Positions 1-9,314 are shown, counted from the stretch's first letter. The stretch: 64,000 nucleotides of DNA from Massilia sp. PDC64 (GCF_900101265.1 NZ_FMZS01000013.1:1-64000); one strand, 5' to 3'. Made by a program: numbers and translations. The notes: generated by a model not told the origin, from the sequence alone.

Positions 1-630
1 GTCTACGGCCCGATCAACAAGCCGCGCTGGATTTATGCCTGCGCCAAGCAGCTGATGGACCGCGTGATCTGGGGCTACGGCATGGAAGGCCTGAATTTCA
101 CGCTGTTCCGTCCGTTCAACTGGATCGGCGCCGGCCTGGATTCGATCCACACGCCGAAAGAGGGCTCCTCGCGCGTGCTGACCCAGTTCCTGGGCCACAT
201 CGTGCGCGGCGAACCGATCCAGCTGGTCGACGGCGGCCAGCAGAAGCGTTCGTTCACCTATGTCGACGACGGCATCGACGCGCTGATGCGCATCATCGAG
301 AACAAGGACGGCAAGGCCACCGGCAAGATCTTCAACGTGGGCAACCCGACCAATAACTACTCGATCCGCGAACTGGCCGGCATGATGCTGGACCTGGCCG
401 CCGAGTACCCGGAATACCGCGAGACGGCCAAGCAGGTGAAACTGGTCGAAACGAGCTCGGGCGCCTACTACGGCACCGGCTACCAGGACGTGCAGAACCG
501 CGTGCCGAAGATCGAGAACACGGTCGCGGAACTGGGCTGGAAGCCGCAGGTCACCATGCGCGACGCGCTGGTCAAGATCTTCGATTCGTACAAGGACAAG
601 CTGGGCGACGCCGAGCAGCTCAATACCTGA
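1..630 (+). CDS. ArnA-like NAD-dependent sugar-nucleotide dehydrogenase/epimerase (3' part)
   Basis: The last 209 codons of a short-chain dehydrogenase-type sugar-nucleotide enzyme; the frame is open from base 1, so the 5' end lies outside. The translated start VYGPINKPRWIYACAKQLMD carries a Y-x3-K active-site pair (YACAK), followed by RPFNWIGAGLD and the FTYVDDGIDAL segment typical of the C-terminal dehydrogenase domain of ArnA (UDP-glucuronate oxidative decarboxylation toward 4-amino-arabinose). The Rossmann NAD-binding motif would be upstream of the window. Only the dehydrogenase half can be judged; whether a formyltransferase domain is fused cannot be seen. A strong terminator follows directly, so this is the last gene of its unit. 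Confidence 0.8.
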   Translation, partial: VYGPINKPRWIYACAKQLMDRVIWGYGMEGLNFTLFRPFNWIGAGLDSIHTPKEGSSRVLTQFLGHIVRGEPIQLVDGGQQKRSFTYVDDGIDALMRIIENKDGKATGKIFNVGNPTNNYSIRELAGMMLDLAAEYPEYRETAKQVKLVETSSGAYYGTGYQDVQNRVPKIENTVAELGWKPQVTMRDALVKIFDSYKDKLGDAEQLNT

Positions 631-650
631 TCCGCGTTCGACACACTTGG

Positions 651-676
651 AAAAGGCTGCCGCGGCAGCCTTTTTT
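651..676 (+). terminator. Intrinsic terminator after the ArnA-like gene
   Basis: A perfect inverted repeat AAAAGGCTGCC / GGCAGCCTTTT with a 2-base centre, ending in six T residues, begins 21 bases after the stop codon. It separates the ArnA-like gene from the monooxygenase, which starts 27 bases downstream. Confidence 0.85.
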
Positions 677-702
677 ATTTGCATTCGTGCAATAATCTTC
701 TC

Positions 703-1845
703 ATGAAGATAGCCATTCTCGGCGCCGGCGTGGCGGGCGTCGCCAGCGCGATCGCATTCAAACTCAAAGGCCACGACGTCACCGTGGTCGAACGGCGCGA
801 CGCCGATACGAACATCGGCGCGGGCATCGTCGTGTGGCCGAATGCCGCCTTCGTGCTGGACCGGTTCGGCGTCCTGGACGACATGGCGGCCGTTGCGGGC
901 CGGCCGCGCGCGATGCAACGGCTGTCGCGCCATGGCGACGACCTCGGCGCGCTCGACATCGGCCTGATCGACGGGCGGATGGGCTATCCCAGCCTGTCCA
1001 TCCTTCGCGGCGATTTCCAGCGCATCCTGCTGGCGCGGTTGCAAGCGCTGGGCGTCGACGTCCGGTACGGCCACAACGTGGTACGCATCGACGCGGGCAC
1101 GGTCGTCCACTTCGACGATGGGTCGACTCTGGCGGCGGACCTCGTCGTCGGCGCCGATGGCCGTATGGCGTCGTGCGCCCGCCGCTACGTCACGGGCGAC
1201 GCCACGCCCGTCTACCAGGGTTTCATCAACTGGATCGGCATTTGCGAAGGCGACTTCGACGCGGACACGATCTTGGACTACTGGGGCACGGGCGAACGGT
1301 TCGGCATCGTCCCGGTCGGGCGCGACAAGGCGTATTGGGCCGGCGGCGCCGCCCAGGCCACGATAGGCGCGCGCAATCCGGACGACTACCGCGACGAGTT
1401 ACAGCGCATCTTTGCGGACTGGCCGGAACCGGTACGGCGCGTCATCGCCGCCGCGCCCGCCGCGCGCATCAACAAGATCTACGTGCACGACCACGATCCC
1501 GTGCCGACGTGGCATCGGGACAAGCTCGTCATGATCGGCGACGCGGCCCACGCGGCCCTGCCGACGTCCGGCCAGGGCGCGTGCCAGGCGCTGGAAGACG
1601 CCTGGCATCTGGCGAACTGCGTCGATGCGCACCCGGCCAACCTGGACCAGGCCCTAGCGGCCTTCACGGCACTGCGCTTCCAGAAGACGGCAGGCATCAC
1701 AATGGCCGGGCGGGGGCTCGCGGCGTCCCTGTTCAACCGCGACGAGGCGTTCTGCCGCGAGCGCGACCGCGCCAGCCGGCAGGCGGATTTCGCCGGCCTC
1801 GCTGCTGCAATGGCCGATGGCTGGCGCCGGCATCTGCCGCTGTAA
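703..1845 (+). CDS. FAD-dependent monooxygenase (PHBH/urate-hydroxylase-like)
   Basis: A 380-residue flavoprotein hydroxylase. It begins with a Rossmann dinucleotide motif (GAGVAG near residue 8) for the ADP part of FAD and has the second FAD/NAD(P)H contact in the middle (VVGADGRMA) and the GD motif MIGDAAHAALPTSGQG near residue 280, the order seen in class A monooxygenases such as HpxO and salicylate hydroxylase. The substrate cannot be read from sequence. The ATG at 703 is used because it begins immediately before the FAD motif; a TTG at 679 lies in the same frame but within the terminator tail. It stands alone, flanked by a terminator and a 190-base gap. Confidence 0.85.
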   Translation: MKIAILGAGVAGVASAIAFKLKGHDVTVVERRDADTNIGAGIVVWPNAAFVLDRFGVLDDMAAVAGRPRAMQRLSRHGDDLGALDIGLIDGRMGYPSLSILRGDFQRILLARLQALGVDVRYGHNVVRIDAGTVVHFDDGSTLAADLVVGADGRMASCARRYVTGDATPVYQGFINWIGICEGDFDADTILDYWGTGERFGIVPVGRDKAYWAGGAAQATIGARNPDDYRDELQRIFADWPEPVRRVIAAAPAARINKIYVHDHDPVPTWHRDKLVMIGDAAHAALPTSGQGACQALEDAWHLANCVDAHPANLDQALAAFTALRFQKTAGITMAGRGLAASLFNRDEAFCRERDRASRQADFAGLAAAMADGWRRHLPL

Positions 1846-1915
1846 ATACGATTTCGGGGTTCTTGTTAATCCTTGTATCCCCCGACAAACACGGCGTAAG
1901 TATTTGTAAAGTGCC

Positions 1916-1944
1916 CGGACAGGGTGGGGGGAGGGGCATATAGT
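1916..1944 (+). promoter_or_regulatory. Candidate promoter for a small transcript
   Basis: CGGACA (1916-1921, matches GACA of the -35 consensus) and TATAGT (1939-1944, five of six to TATAAT) are separated by exactly 17 bases. Transcription would start near 1951, just before a CU-rich stretch, two hairpins and a terminator. Inferred from spacing only. Confidence 0.4.
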
Positions 1945-1949
1945 TCTCA

Positions 1950-2018
1950 TCAGTTTTTCTCTCTCTCTCCACTCTTGAAGTGGTCTTTGCCCACGGTTCC
2001 CCCACCGTGGGCTTTTTT
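1950..2018 (+). ncRNA. Candidate small RNA (or terminated 5' leader) before the Spy-like gene
   Basis: A compact 65-70-base unit: a pyrimidine-rich single-stranded tract (TTTTTCTCTCTCTCTCC, 1954-1970), a hairpin CCACT/AGTGG at 1969-1983, and a strong terminator GCCCACGGT/ACCGTGGGC followed by six T at 1989-2016. It ends about 20 bases before the ATG of the Spy-like gene and is preceded by a plausible promoter. The CU-rich tract could pair with purine-rich ribosome-binding sites, as many Hfq-dependent RNAs do, but it could equally be an attenuator leader for the next gene. No protein is encoded. Confidence 0.4.
1989..2016 (+). terminator. Intrinsic terminator 20 bases upstream of the Spy-like gene
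   Basis: A nine-base-pair stem GCCCACGGT/ACCGTGGGC with a six-base loop and a run of T. No coding sequence ends just before it (the monooxygenase stop is 144 bases upstream), which is why a small RNA or attenuator is suggested. Confidence 0.7.
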
Positions 2019-2035
2019 ATGCCTGGAGCCTGAAG

Positions 2036-2599
2036 ATGACCTTGTCCCGGTTTGCCTGTACCTTGCTGTGCGCGCTCGCCATCGGCAGCGCCGCCCCGTC
2101 ATTCGCCGTCCCCCTGATGGACATGCGCGTGGAAGATCTGCTGTTCATGTCCGCCGACGTGAAAAAATCCCTGAACCTGACGCCGAACCAGCAGACGCTG
2201 TGGAACCAGGTCGAGGGCCGCTCGCGCTCCATCCTGCGCGAGCGCCAGCGCCGCCGCGAGGCGCTGCAGGAACAGGCGAAGACCTTGCTGGCGAAGCCGG
2301 AAGTCGAATTGCGCGACCTGAACCGGGCCGTCGAGGCGGAAGCCGCGGCGACCAACACCGAGGACAAGCAGCTGCGCGAAGCGTGGCTGGAAGTGAACGA
2401 TGCGCTCGACGACAAGCAGCGCGCCCAGGTGGCGACGTTCATCGGGGAGCAGTTGATGCGCGTGGTGCCGGAAGGGCGTCCGGGCGGCGGCGAGCGCGGC
2501 GGCGAGCGGCCCAGCGGCGGCCGCCCGGGCGGCATGGGTGGCCATGGGCGCGGCGGGATGGGCGGTCCCGGCGGCGCGTCGATCAATCTCGGCGGTTGA
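2036..2599 (+). CDS. Spy/CpxP-like periplasmic protein with glycine-rich tail
   Basis: A 187-residue secreted protein: signal peptide at residues 1-24 ending in SFA, then a helical, charged region with an LTPNQQTLW motif (compare LTxxQ of the Spy/CpxP/ZraP family), and a Gly/Arg-rich low-complexity tail from about residue 145. The family acts as periplasmic chaperones or metal/stress sensors; that role is inferred from the motif and helix pattern only. The start at 2036 has GGAG eight bases upstream. It sits between a terminator and the TonB receptor gene; 105 bases separate it from the receptor. Confidence 0.65.
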   Translation: MTLSRFACTLLCALAIGSAAPSFAVPLMDMRVEDLLFMSADVKKSLNLTPNQQTLWNQVEGRSRSILRERQRRREALQEQAKTLLAKPEVELRDLNRAVEAEAAATNTEDKQLREAWLEVNDALDDKQRAQVATFIGEQLMRVVPEGRPGGGERGGERPSGGRPGGMGGHGRGGMGGPGGASINLGG

Positions 2600-2704
2600 G
2601 TTTTGAACACTATGTATCGTTAAGTAAAAATCCGCCGCGTTTCGCTGACTTGACTATCCTTCCCGCTAGAATTGGTGCCGCTGCGCAACGATAAAACGAT
2701 AGTC

Positions 2705-4864
2705 ATGAGCAAACTGATCCCGATCGCCTGCCTGGCTCTGCTGGGCACGGCGGGACCTGCATTGGCCCAGTCCGGCCAACCCTCCGAACCGATCCAGCAA
2801 GTGAACGTGAGCGGCACGCGCGCCGACGACACGGAGACGCGTCGCCTGTCGACGGCCGCGAAAATGGTGTTCGGGCGCGAAGAGCTCGACCGCAACGGCG
2901 ACACGAGCATCAGCGAAGTCCTCAAGCGCCTGCCGGGCGTGACCCTGGGCGGGCCGCCGGGGCGCGGTGGCGGCGGTGTGCGCATGCGCGGTCTCGGTAA
3001 CGGCTATACGCAGATGCTCGTCAATGGCGAGCGTCCGCCGCCGGGCTTTTCGCTGGACGCGCTGGCGCCCGACCAGGTCGAGCGCATCGAAGTGATGCGT
3101 GGTCCCGTTGCGGAGCACAGCACGCAGGCGATCGCGGGCACCATCAACATCATCCTGCGCGAGGGTTATCGCCAGAAGGACGTGCAGCTGCGCGTGGCCG
3201 ACAGCATCGAGCAGGGCCGCCACGGCGTGAACGTGGGCGTCGTCGTGCCGGGCCAGGCGGGCAGCCTGACGTGGAACCTGACGGGCGCTCTCAACCAGGC
3301 GCGCCAGCACAACGACAGCGATACCGTCAACCTGAACACGCGCGAGGACGGCACCGTGCAGCGCGAGCAGCGCATCCACGACGAAGGCGGCGGCGTCAAC
3401 GACTCGCTGTTCCTCACGCCCCGTTTTGCCTATAAATTTTCGAACGGCGACACGCTGACCTTTCAACCGTTCCTCGTCGCGAACCGCAACCGCAGCGGCG
3501 GCGACAGCCGGCTCATTCAACCCATTGGCACGACCGCGCCCGAGTACGCGCACCAGCGCTCCGATTCGACGTCGAACTCCACGTTCTTGCGCGGCTTCGG
3601 CAACTGGCTGCACCGCATGGACGGCGGCGCGCGCCTGGAGGTGAAATTCGGCTTCGCCGGTGGCCGCAGCCACAGCGACGTGTTGCGCAATACGTTCGAT
3701 GCCGCGGGCAGTCCGCTGCTGCGCTACGTCGACAGCGACGCAACGCGCGACGGCAGCCTGAACACGGGCGGCAAGTACACGCGCCCCATGGGCAAAGGCC
3801 ATCTGTTCGCGGCCGGCTGGGAGATCGAGGGCGGGCACCGCAGCCAGGAACACGTGGCGGCGGGCGATTCGGCCGCGCTGTTCGACGAGGGCGGCGCGTC
3901 GCTGGCGGCCGATTCGCGCCGCGTCGCCGGGTTCGTGCAGGACGAGTGGGACGTGACGCCGCAGTTTTCCACTTACCTCGGCCTGCGTTGGGAAGGCATC
4001 CGCATTACCAGCGACAGGGTCCGCAACCTCTCGAAGGTGTGGAGCCCCGTGCTGCACGGCGTGTGGCGCATCCCCGAACACGACAAGGACCAGGTGCGTG
4101 CGAGCGTCACGCGCAGCTATAAAGCGCCGGCGCTGAACGACCTGATCGCCGTGCCGACGATTTCCACGTATAACGACGCCACGCGGCCGGACCGCACGGG
4201 CAATCCGAACCTGAAGCCGGAACTCGCGACAGGTATCGACGTCGCGTACGAACATTACGTGGGCAAGAGCGGCATCCTGTCCGCGAGCGGCTTCGCGCGC
4301 AACATCGACGACCTGCAGCGCCGCACGACGGTACTGGCGCAGACGGCATCCGGCCCACGCTGGGTGTCCACGCCCATCAATATCGGCAAGGCACGCACGC
4401 GCGGGATCGAGCTGGAAGCGAAGTTCCCCCTGACGGACGTCTACGCGGGCGCGCCGAACGTCGACGTGCGCTCGAACTACAGCCGCTACTGGTCGAACGT
4501 GGAGGGTATCCCCGGCCCCAACAACCGCCTCGACCAGCAGCCGAAGCAGACGGCCAACGTGGGCGCGGACTGGCGCCTGAAAGGCGTGCCGCTGACGATC
4601 GGCGGGGGCTTGAACTGGACGCCGGCGACCTTCGTGCAGACCACCGTCAACGAGACCGCGTACACGGGCATGAAGCGCCAGTTCGACTTCTACGGCTTGT
4701 ACAAACTGAATGCGAACGCGCAGGTGCGCCTGTCCGCGAACAACCTCGATCCGCGCATCTACGACAGTGCGCGCAGCGTCGACACGGGTACCCTCGTGCA
4801 AAGCGCTGCGACGGCGACCCGCACGTACACCACTCTCGGCATCCGCTACGAAATGAAGATGTAG
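2705..4864 (+). CDS. TonB-dependent outer-membrane receptor
   Basis: A 719-residue outer-membrane transporter. Residues 1-20 form a signal peptide (ending ALA-Q). A plug domain follows with a SEVLKRLPGV segment, VRMRGLGNGYTQMLVNGERPP and VERIEVMRGP, the classic TonB-receptor plug order, then a barrel of alternating aromatic strands. It would import siderophore or another ligand using TonB energy; the ligand cannot be told. The last residue is Met (YEMKM) where outer-membrane barrels usually end in Phe or Tyr. An in-frame GTG-type upstream extension to 2672 exists, but the signal peptide begins at 2705. There is no adjacent TonB/ExbBD or regulator. Confidence 0.85.
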   Translation: MSKLIPIACLALLGTAGPALAQSGQPSEPIQQVNVSGTRADDTETRRLSTAAKMVFGREELDRNGDTSISEVLKRLPGVTLGGPPGRGGGGVRMRGLGNGYTQMLVNGERPPPGFSLDALAPDQVERIEVMRGPVAEHSTQAIAGTINIILREGYRQKDVQLRVADSIEQGRHGVNVGVVVPGQAGSLTWNLTGALNQARQHNDSDTVNLNTREDGTVQREQRIHDEGGGVNDSLFLTPRFAYKFSNGDTLTFQPFLVANRNRSGGDSRLIQPIGTTAPEYAHQRSDSTSNSTFLRGFGNWLHRMDGGARLEVKFGFAGGRSHSDVLRNTFDAAGSPLLRYVDSDATRDGSLNTGGKYTRPMGKGHLFAAGWEIEGGHRSQEHVAAGDSAALFDEGGASLAADSRRVAGFVQDEWDVTPQFSTYLGLRWEGIRITSDRVRNLSKVWSPVLHGVWRIPEHDKDQVRASVTRSYKAPALNDLIAVPTISTYNDATRPDRTGNPNLKPELATGIDVAYEHYVGKSGILSASGFARNIDDLQRRTTVLAQTASGPRWVSTPINIGKARTRGIELEAKFPLTDVYAGAPNVDVRSNYSRYWSNVEGIPGPNNRLDQQPKQTANVGADWRLKGVPLTIGGGLNWTPATFVQTTVNETAYTGMKRQFDFYGLYKLNANAQVRLSANNLDPRIYDSARSVDTGTLVQSAATATRTYTTLGIRYEMKM

Positions 4865-4955
4865 CGTTGCCACGACGGTCGGGACGATCGGCATGCCGGA
4901 CCGTGTTACATTCGCCGATGGCCACAAGCCACATTTGCAGCACAAAGGACCTTTC

Positions 4956-6986
4956 GTGAAACGACACCTTCTCAGTACCCTGACCCTTTCCATGCTGGCC
5001 GCTTTTGCAACTGCGGCATCCGCGGCGGACCGTGCCGGCATCGACACGCAGTACATCGACCCGAGCGTACGCGTGCAGGATGATTTCTTCACTTACCTGA
5101 ACGGCAAGTGGCTCAAGACGACCGAGATCCCCGCCGACCGTTCGAGCTGGGGCACCTTCATGAAGCTGCGCGAAGACACGCAGCCGCAGCTCCTCGGCAT
5201 CATCGAAGCGGACCAGAAGGACCCGCACAAGAAGGCCGGCACCGACGCGCAGAAGATCGCCGACCTGTACACCAGCTTCATGGACGAGAAGAAGCTGGAG
5301 ACGCTGGGCTACAAGCCGCTGACGGGCGAGCTGGCCCGCATCCGCACCTTGAAAGACAAGAAGGGCGTGCCGGACCTGATCGCGCACCTGTCGAAAATCG
5401 GCGTCGCGACGCCGTACGGCATCGCCGTGGCGCAGGATGCCAAGGCCTCCACGAAGTACGCCACGTACATCCGCCAGAGCGGCCTCGGCATGCCGGACCG
5501 CGACTACTACCTGAAGGCGGACGACGCGAAGATGGCCGCCACGAAGGCGAAGTACGAACGGCACGTCGCGACGCTCCTGAAGCTGGCCGGCGACAAGGAT
5601 GCGGACGCGAAGGCGAAGGCCATCGTCGCGTTCGAGACGGAACTGGCGAAGGTGCAGTGGACGAAGGTCGAACTGCGCGATCCGAACAGGAATTACAACA
5701 AGATGGACGTGGCGCAGCTGTCCGCGCTGACGCCGGGCTACGACTGGAAGACGGCGCTGGGCGCCGCCGGCGTGGGCAACAAGGTCGACTACGTGATCGT
5801 CGGCCAGCCGACGTATCTGCAGGGCTTAGCCAAGCTTCTGGCCGACACGGACCTCGAGACGGTCAAGGCCTACTTCCAGTGGCAGCTGCTGCGCGAATAC
5901 GCGCCCTACCTGTCGAAGGCGTTCGTCGACGCGGACTTCGATTTCTACGGCAAGACGCTGACCGGTGCGGACGTCAACCGTCCGCGCTGGAAGATCGGCG
6001 TGTCCGTCGTCGAAGAGGCGCTGGGCGAAGCGCTGGGCCGCGAGTACGTCGCCAAATACTTCCCGCCGGAGCGCAAGGCGCGCATGGAGGAACTCGTCAA
6101 GAACGTCCTCGCCGCGTACAAGGAATCGATCGACCAGCTCGACTGGATGGGCCCGGAGACCAAGAAGGAAGCCCAGGCCAAGCTGGCGAAGTTCACGCCG
6201 AAGATCGGCTACCCGAACAAGTGGCGCGATTACTCCCGCCTGAGCGTCAGGAAGGATGACCTGGTCGGCAACGTGATGCGCGCCGCGACGTTCGCGTACA
6301 ACCGCAATATCGACAAGCTGGGCAAGCCGATCGACCGCGAAGAGTGGGGCATGACGCCGCAGACGGTGAACGCCTACTACAACTCGCGCATGAACGAGAT
6401 CGTGTTCCCGGCTGCGATCCTGCAGCCGCCGTTCTTCGATGCAAGCGCGGACGACGCGGTGAACTATGGCGGCATCGGCGCCGTGATCGGCCACGAGATC
6501 GGCCACGGCTTCGACGACAAGGGCAGCCAGTCGGACGGCGAGGGCAACCTGCGCAACTGGTGGACCGCAGAAGACCAGGCCCGCTTCAAGGCCAAGACCG
6601 ACATGCTGGTCAAGCAGTACGACTCTTTCGAACCGCTGCCGGGCTACCACGTGAACGGCGCCCTCACGCTGGGCGAGAACATCGGCGACAACTCCGGCCT
6701 CGCCATCGCGTACAAGGCCTACAAGATCTCGCTGCACGGCCAGCAGGCACCCGTCATCGACGGCCTCACGGGCGACCAGCGCTTCTTCATGGGCTGGGCC
6801 CAGGTGTGGCGCTCGAAGATGCGCGAGGCGCAGCAGATCGTGCAGGTGAAGACCGACCCGCACTCGCCGGGCCAGTTCCGCGCCAATGGTACGCTGCGCA
6901 ACCAGGCCGCGTTCTACGAGGCGTTCGGCGTGAAGGAAGGCGACAAGATGTACCTGCCGCCGGAACAGCGCGTCACGATTTGGTAA
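4956..6986 (+). CDS. M13 family zinc metallopeptidase (neprilysin/PepO-like), copy 1
   Basis: A 676-residue secreted endopeptidase. A GTG start at 4956 has AAAGGA seven bases upstream and is followed directly by a signal peptide (cleavage near ASA-A, residue 23). The N-terminal DDFFTYLNGKW segment and the C-terminal catalytic motifs HEIGH (around residue 513) and GENIGD (around 574) are the zinc ligands and catalytic residues of family M13. The length fits the family (about 670-700). It lies 94 bases before a second copy in the same direction, with no terminator between, so the two are probably co-transcribed. Confidence 0.9.
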   Translation: MKRHLLSTLTLSMLAAFATAASAADRAGIDTQYIDPSVRVQDDFFTYLNGKWLKTTEIPADRSSWGTFMKLREDTQPQLLGIIEADQKDPHKKAGTDAQKIADLYTSFMDEKKLETLGYKPLTGELARIRTLKDKKGVPDLIAHLSKIGVATPYGIAVAQDAKASTKYATYIRQSGLGMPDRDYYLKADDAKMAATKAKYERHVATLLKLAGDKDADAKAKAIVAFETELAKVQWTKVELRDPNRNYNKMDVAQLSALTPGYDWKTALGAAGVGNKVDYVIVGQPTYLQGLAKLLADTDLETVKAYFQWQLLREYAPYLSKAFVDADFDFYGKTLTGADVNRPRWKIGVSVVEEALGEALGREYVAKYFPPERKARMEELVKNVLAAYKESIDQLDWMGPETKKEAQAKLAKFTPKIGYPNKWRDYSRLSVRKDDLVGNVMRAATFAYNRNIDKLGKPIDREEWGMTPQTVNAYYNSRMNEIVFPAAILQPPFFDASADDAVNYGGIGAVIGHEIGHGFDDKGSQSDGEGNLRNWWTAEDQARFKAKTDMLVKQYDSFEPLPGYHVNGALTLGENIGDNSGLAIAYKAYKISLHGQQAPVIDGLTGDQRFFMGWAQVWRSKMREAQQIVQVKTDPHSPGQFRANGTLRNQAAFYEAFGVKEGDKMYLPPEQRVTIW

Positions 6987-7080
6987 CAAAACGGATCGCC
7001 ATCAGCGATAATCAGGGGCGGCGGTACCCCCGCCGGGCCCCCCACCATCCCACCCATAACAACCCGAGGGAGATGAAGAG

Positions 7081-9150
7081 ATGATGAAGAAGCACACCCT
7101 GTTGAGCGCCGTGACCCTGGCGCTGCTTGCCAACGGCGCCCACGCGGCCGAAGGCGCCGCCGCCAAGAACACGGCCATCAAGAAGGGCCAGACCCTGTCG
7201 GCCGGCATCGCCACCGAATACATCGATCCGGCGGTCCGCCCGCAGGACGATTTCTATGAATACCTGAACGGCAAATGGATGAAGACGGTCGAGATCCCGG
7301 CCGACAAATCGAGCTGGGGCTCGTTCGCCAAGCTGCGCGACGACACGCTGCCGCAGCTGCGCACCATCATCGAGAAAGCCGCCGCAAGCAACCCGGCCAA
7401 GGGCACCGACGCCCAGCGCATCGGCGATTACTACGCCAGCTTCATGGACGAAGCGAAGCTGGAACAGCTGGGCATCACCCCGCTGAACGGCGAACTCGCG
7501 AAGATCGCCGCGCTGAAGGACAAGTCCGAGCTGCCCGCGCTGCTGGCGCACCTGGGCAAGATCGGCGTGAACGTGCCGTACGACTTCGGCATCCACCAGG
7601 ACAACAAGGATTCGACCAAGTACGTCGCCGACATCTACCAAAGTGGTCTCGGCATGCCGGACCGCGACTACTACCTGAAGGCGGACGACGCCAAGCTGGC
7701 CGACGCGAAGGCGAAATACCTGACGCACGTCGAGAAGATGCTGGCGCTGGCCGGCGACAAGAACGCCGCCGCCAACGCGAAGGCCATCGTCGACTTCGAG
7801 ACGGAACTGGCCAAGGTGCAGTGGACCAAGGTCGAACTGCGCGACCCGATCAAGGCCTACAACAAGGTGCCGCTGGCCGACATGGGCAAGGTCGCGCCGG
7901 ACTACGACTGGAACGGCTACCTGCAGGCCACCGGCATCGCCGGCAAGACGACCTACGTGATCGTCAGCCAGCCGACCTACCTGAAGGGCTTCGCCGAGAT
8001 CTCCAACAAGACCTCGCTGGACACCTGGAAGGCCTACCTGACGATGCACCTGCTGGACGCCTACGGCAGCTACCTGAACAAGGCGTTCGTCGACGAGCGC
8101 TTCGACTTCTACGGCAAGACCCTGTCGGGCGTGAAGGAGATGGAACCGCGCTGGAAGCGTGGCGTGGGCGCGATCGAGCGTTCGCAGGGCGAGTCGCTGG
8201 GCAAGCTGTACGTGGCCGAGTACTTCCCGCCGGAGCGCAAGGCCCGCATGGAAGCGCTGGTCAAGAACCTGCTGGTCGCCTACAAGCAGAGCATCGACAA
8301 GCTGGACTGGATGTCGCCTGCCACCAAGAAGGAAGCGCAGGCCAAGCTGGCCAAGTTCACGCCGAAGATCGGCTACCCGAACAAGTGGAAGGATTACTCG
8401 GCCCTCGTCGTGTCGCGTGACGACCTGGTGGGCAACGTGATGCGTTCGCGCGAAGTCGAGTACAACCGCGAACTGAACAAACTGGGCAAGCCGATCGACC
8501 GCGACGAGTGGGGCATGACGCCGCAGACCATCAACGCGTACTACAACCCGGAGATGAACGAGATCGTGTTCCCGGCGGCGATCCTGCAGCCGCCGTTCTT
8601 CGACGCCAACGCGGACGACGCGGTCAACTACGGCGGCATCGGCGCCGTGATCGGCCACGAGATCAGCCACGGCTTCGACGACCAGGGCGCCCAGTACGAC
8701 GGCGACGGCAACCTGCGTGACTGGTGGACCCCGGCCGACCACAAGAACTTCGAGGCCAAGACCAAGATGCTGGTCAAGCAGTACAACCAGTTCGAGCCGA
8801 TCAAGGGCTACCACGTGAACGGCGAACTGACCCTGGGCGAGAACATCGCCGACAACTCGGGTCTCGCGATCGCTTATAAAGCCTACAAGATCTCGCTGAA
8901 GGGCAAGAAGGCACCGGTGATCGACGGCCTGACGGGCGAACAGCGCCTGTACATGGGATGGGCCCAGGTATGGCGCACCAAGATGCGCGAGCAGCAGCAG
9001 ATCGTGCAGGTGAAGACCGACCCGCACTCGCCGGGCCAGTTCCGCGCCAACGGCACGCTGCGCAACCAGCCGGGCTTCTACGACGCCTTCAAGGTCAAGC
9101 AGGGCGACAAGATGTACCTGGCGCCGCAGGAGCGCGTGATCATCTGGTAA
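7081..9150 (+). CDS. M13 family zinc metallopeptidase, copy 2
   Basis: A 689-residue paralogue of the upstream gene, with long identical blocks through the catalytic half (NEIVFPAAILQPPFF, DDAVNYGGIGAVIGHEI). The signal peptide ends at AHA-A; residues 25-45 form an extra lysine/alanine-rich linker absent from copy 1. Zinc motif HEISH near residue 526 and GENIAD follow, so both copies keep the catalytic set; HEISH replaces HEIGH. GAGGGAG lies upstream of ATG 7081. A strong terminator closes the pair. Inference: a recent tandem duplication giving two secreted oligopeptidases, possibly with different substrate preference. Confidence 0.9.
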   Translation: MMKKHTLLSAVTLALLANGAHAAEGAAAKNTAIKKGQTLSAGIATEYIDPAVRPQDDFYEYLNGKWMKTVEIPADKSSWGSFAKLRDDTLPQLRTIIEKAAASNPAKGTDAQRIGDYYASFMDEAKLEQLGITPLNGELAKIAALKDKSELPALLAHLGKIGVNVPYDFGIHQDNKDSTKYVADIYQSGLGMPDRDYYLKADDAKLADAKAKYLTHVEKMLALAGDKNAAANAKAIVDFETELAKVQWTKVELRDPIKAYNKVPLADMGKVAPDYDWNGYLQATGIAGKTTYVIVSQPTYLKGFAEISNKTSLDTWKAYLTMHLLDAYGSYLNKAFVDERFDFYGKTLSGVKEMEPRWKRGVGAIERSQGESLGKLYVAEYFPPERKARMEALVKNLLVAYKQSIDKLDWMSPATKKEAQAKLAKFTPKIGYPNKWKDYSALVVSRDDLVGNVMRSREVEYNRELNKLGKPIDRDEWGMTPQTINAYYNPEMNEIVFPAAILQPPFFDANADDAVNYGGIGAVIGHEISHGFDDQGAQYDGDGNLRDWWTPADHKNFEAKTKMLVKQYNQFEPIKGYHVNGELTLGENIADNSGLAIAYKAYKISLKGKKAPVIDGLTGEQRLYMGWAQVWRTKMREQQQIVQVKTDPHSPGQFRANGTLRNQPGFYDAFKVKQGDKMYLAPQERVIIW

Positions 9151-9174
9151 TGCCGTAACGCCGGCCCGCGCCGC

Positions 9175-9209
9175 AACGCCGTCCCTGCGATGTGGGGACG
9201 GCGTTTTTT
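9175..9209 (+). terminator. Intrinsic terminator after the M13 pair
   Basis: An 11-base-pair inverted repeat AACGCCGTCCC / GGGACGGCGTT with a nine-base loop and a following T run, starting 25 bases after the stop of the second M13 gene. Confidence 0.85.
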
Positions 9210-9241
9210 GTTAGCGGTCGCAAATACAACACGGTTACAAC

Positions 9242-9270
9242 TTGATGCTCTTAAAGCTTGCAAATATGCT
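9242..9270 (+). promoter_or_regulatory. Candidate sigma-70 promoter for the GT39/GT2/GtrA operon
   Basis: TTGATG (9242-9247) and TATGCT (9265-9270) with a 17-base spacer, in an AT-rich patch between the terminator and the start at 9315. It would give a 5' leader of about 38 bases. Confidence 0.45.
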
Positions 9271-9314
9271 AAAGTTCGCGACGCTATCTCATCGTTGACC
9301 TTTCCCCGACATTC

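Noticed and set aside
2666..5092. Long minus-strand open frame (over 800 codons) opposite the TonB receptor
   Set aside because: Arg/Ala/His-rich shadow of a high-GC gene, no start signals and no recognisable motif.
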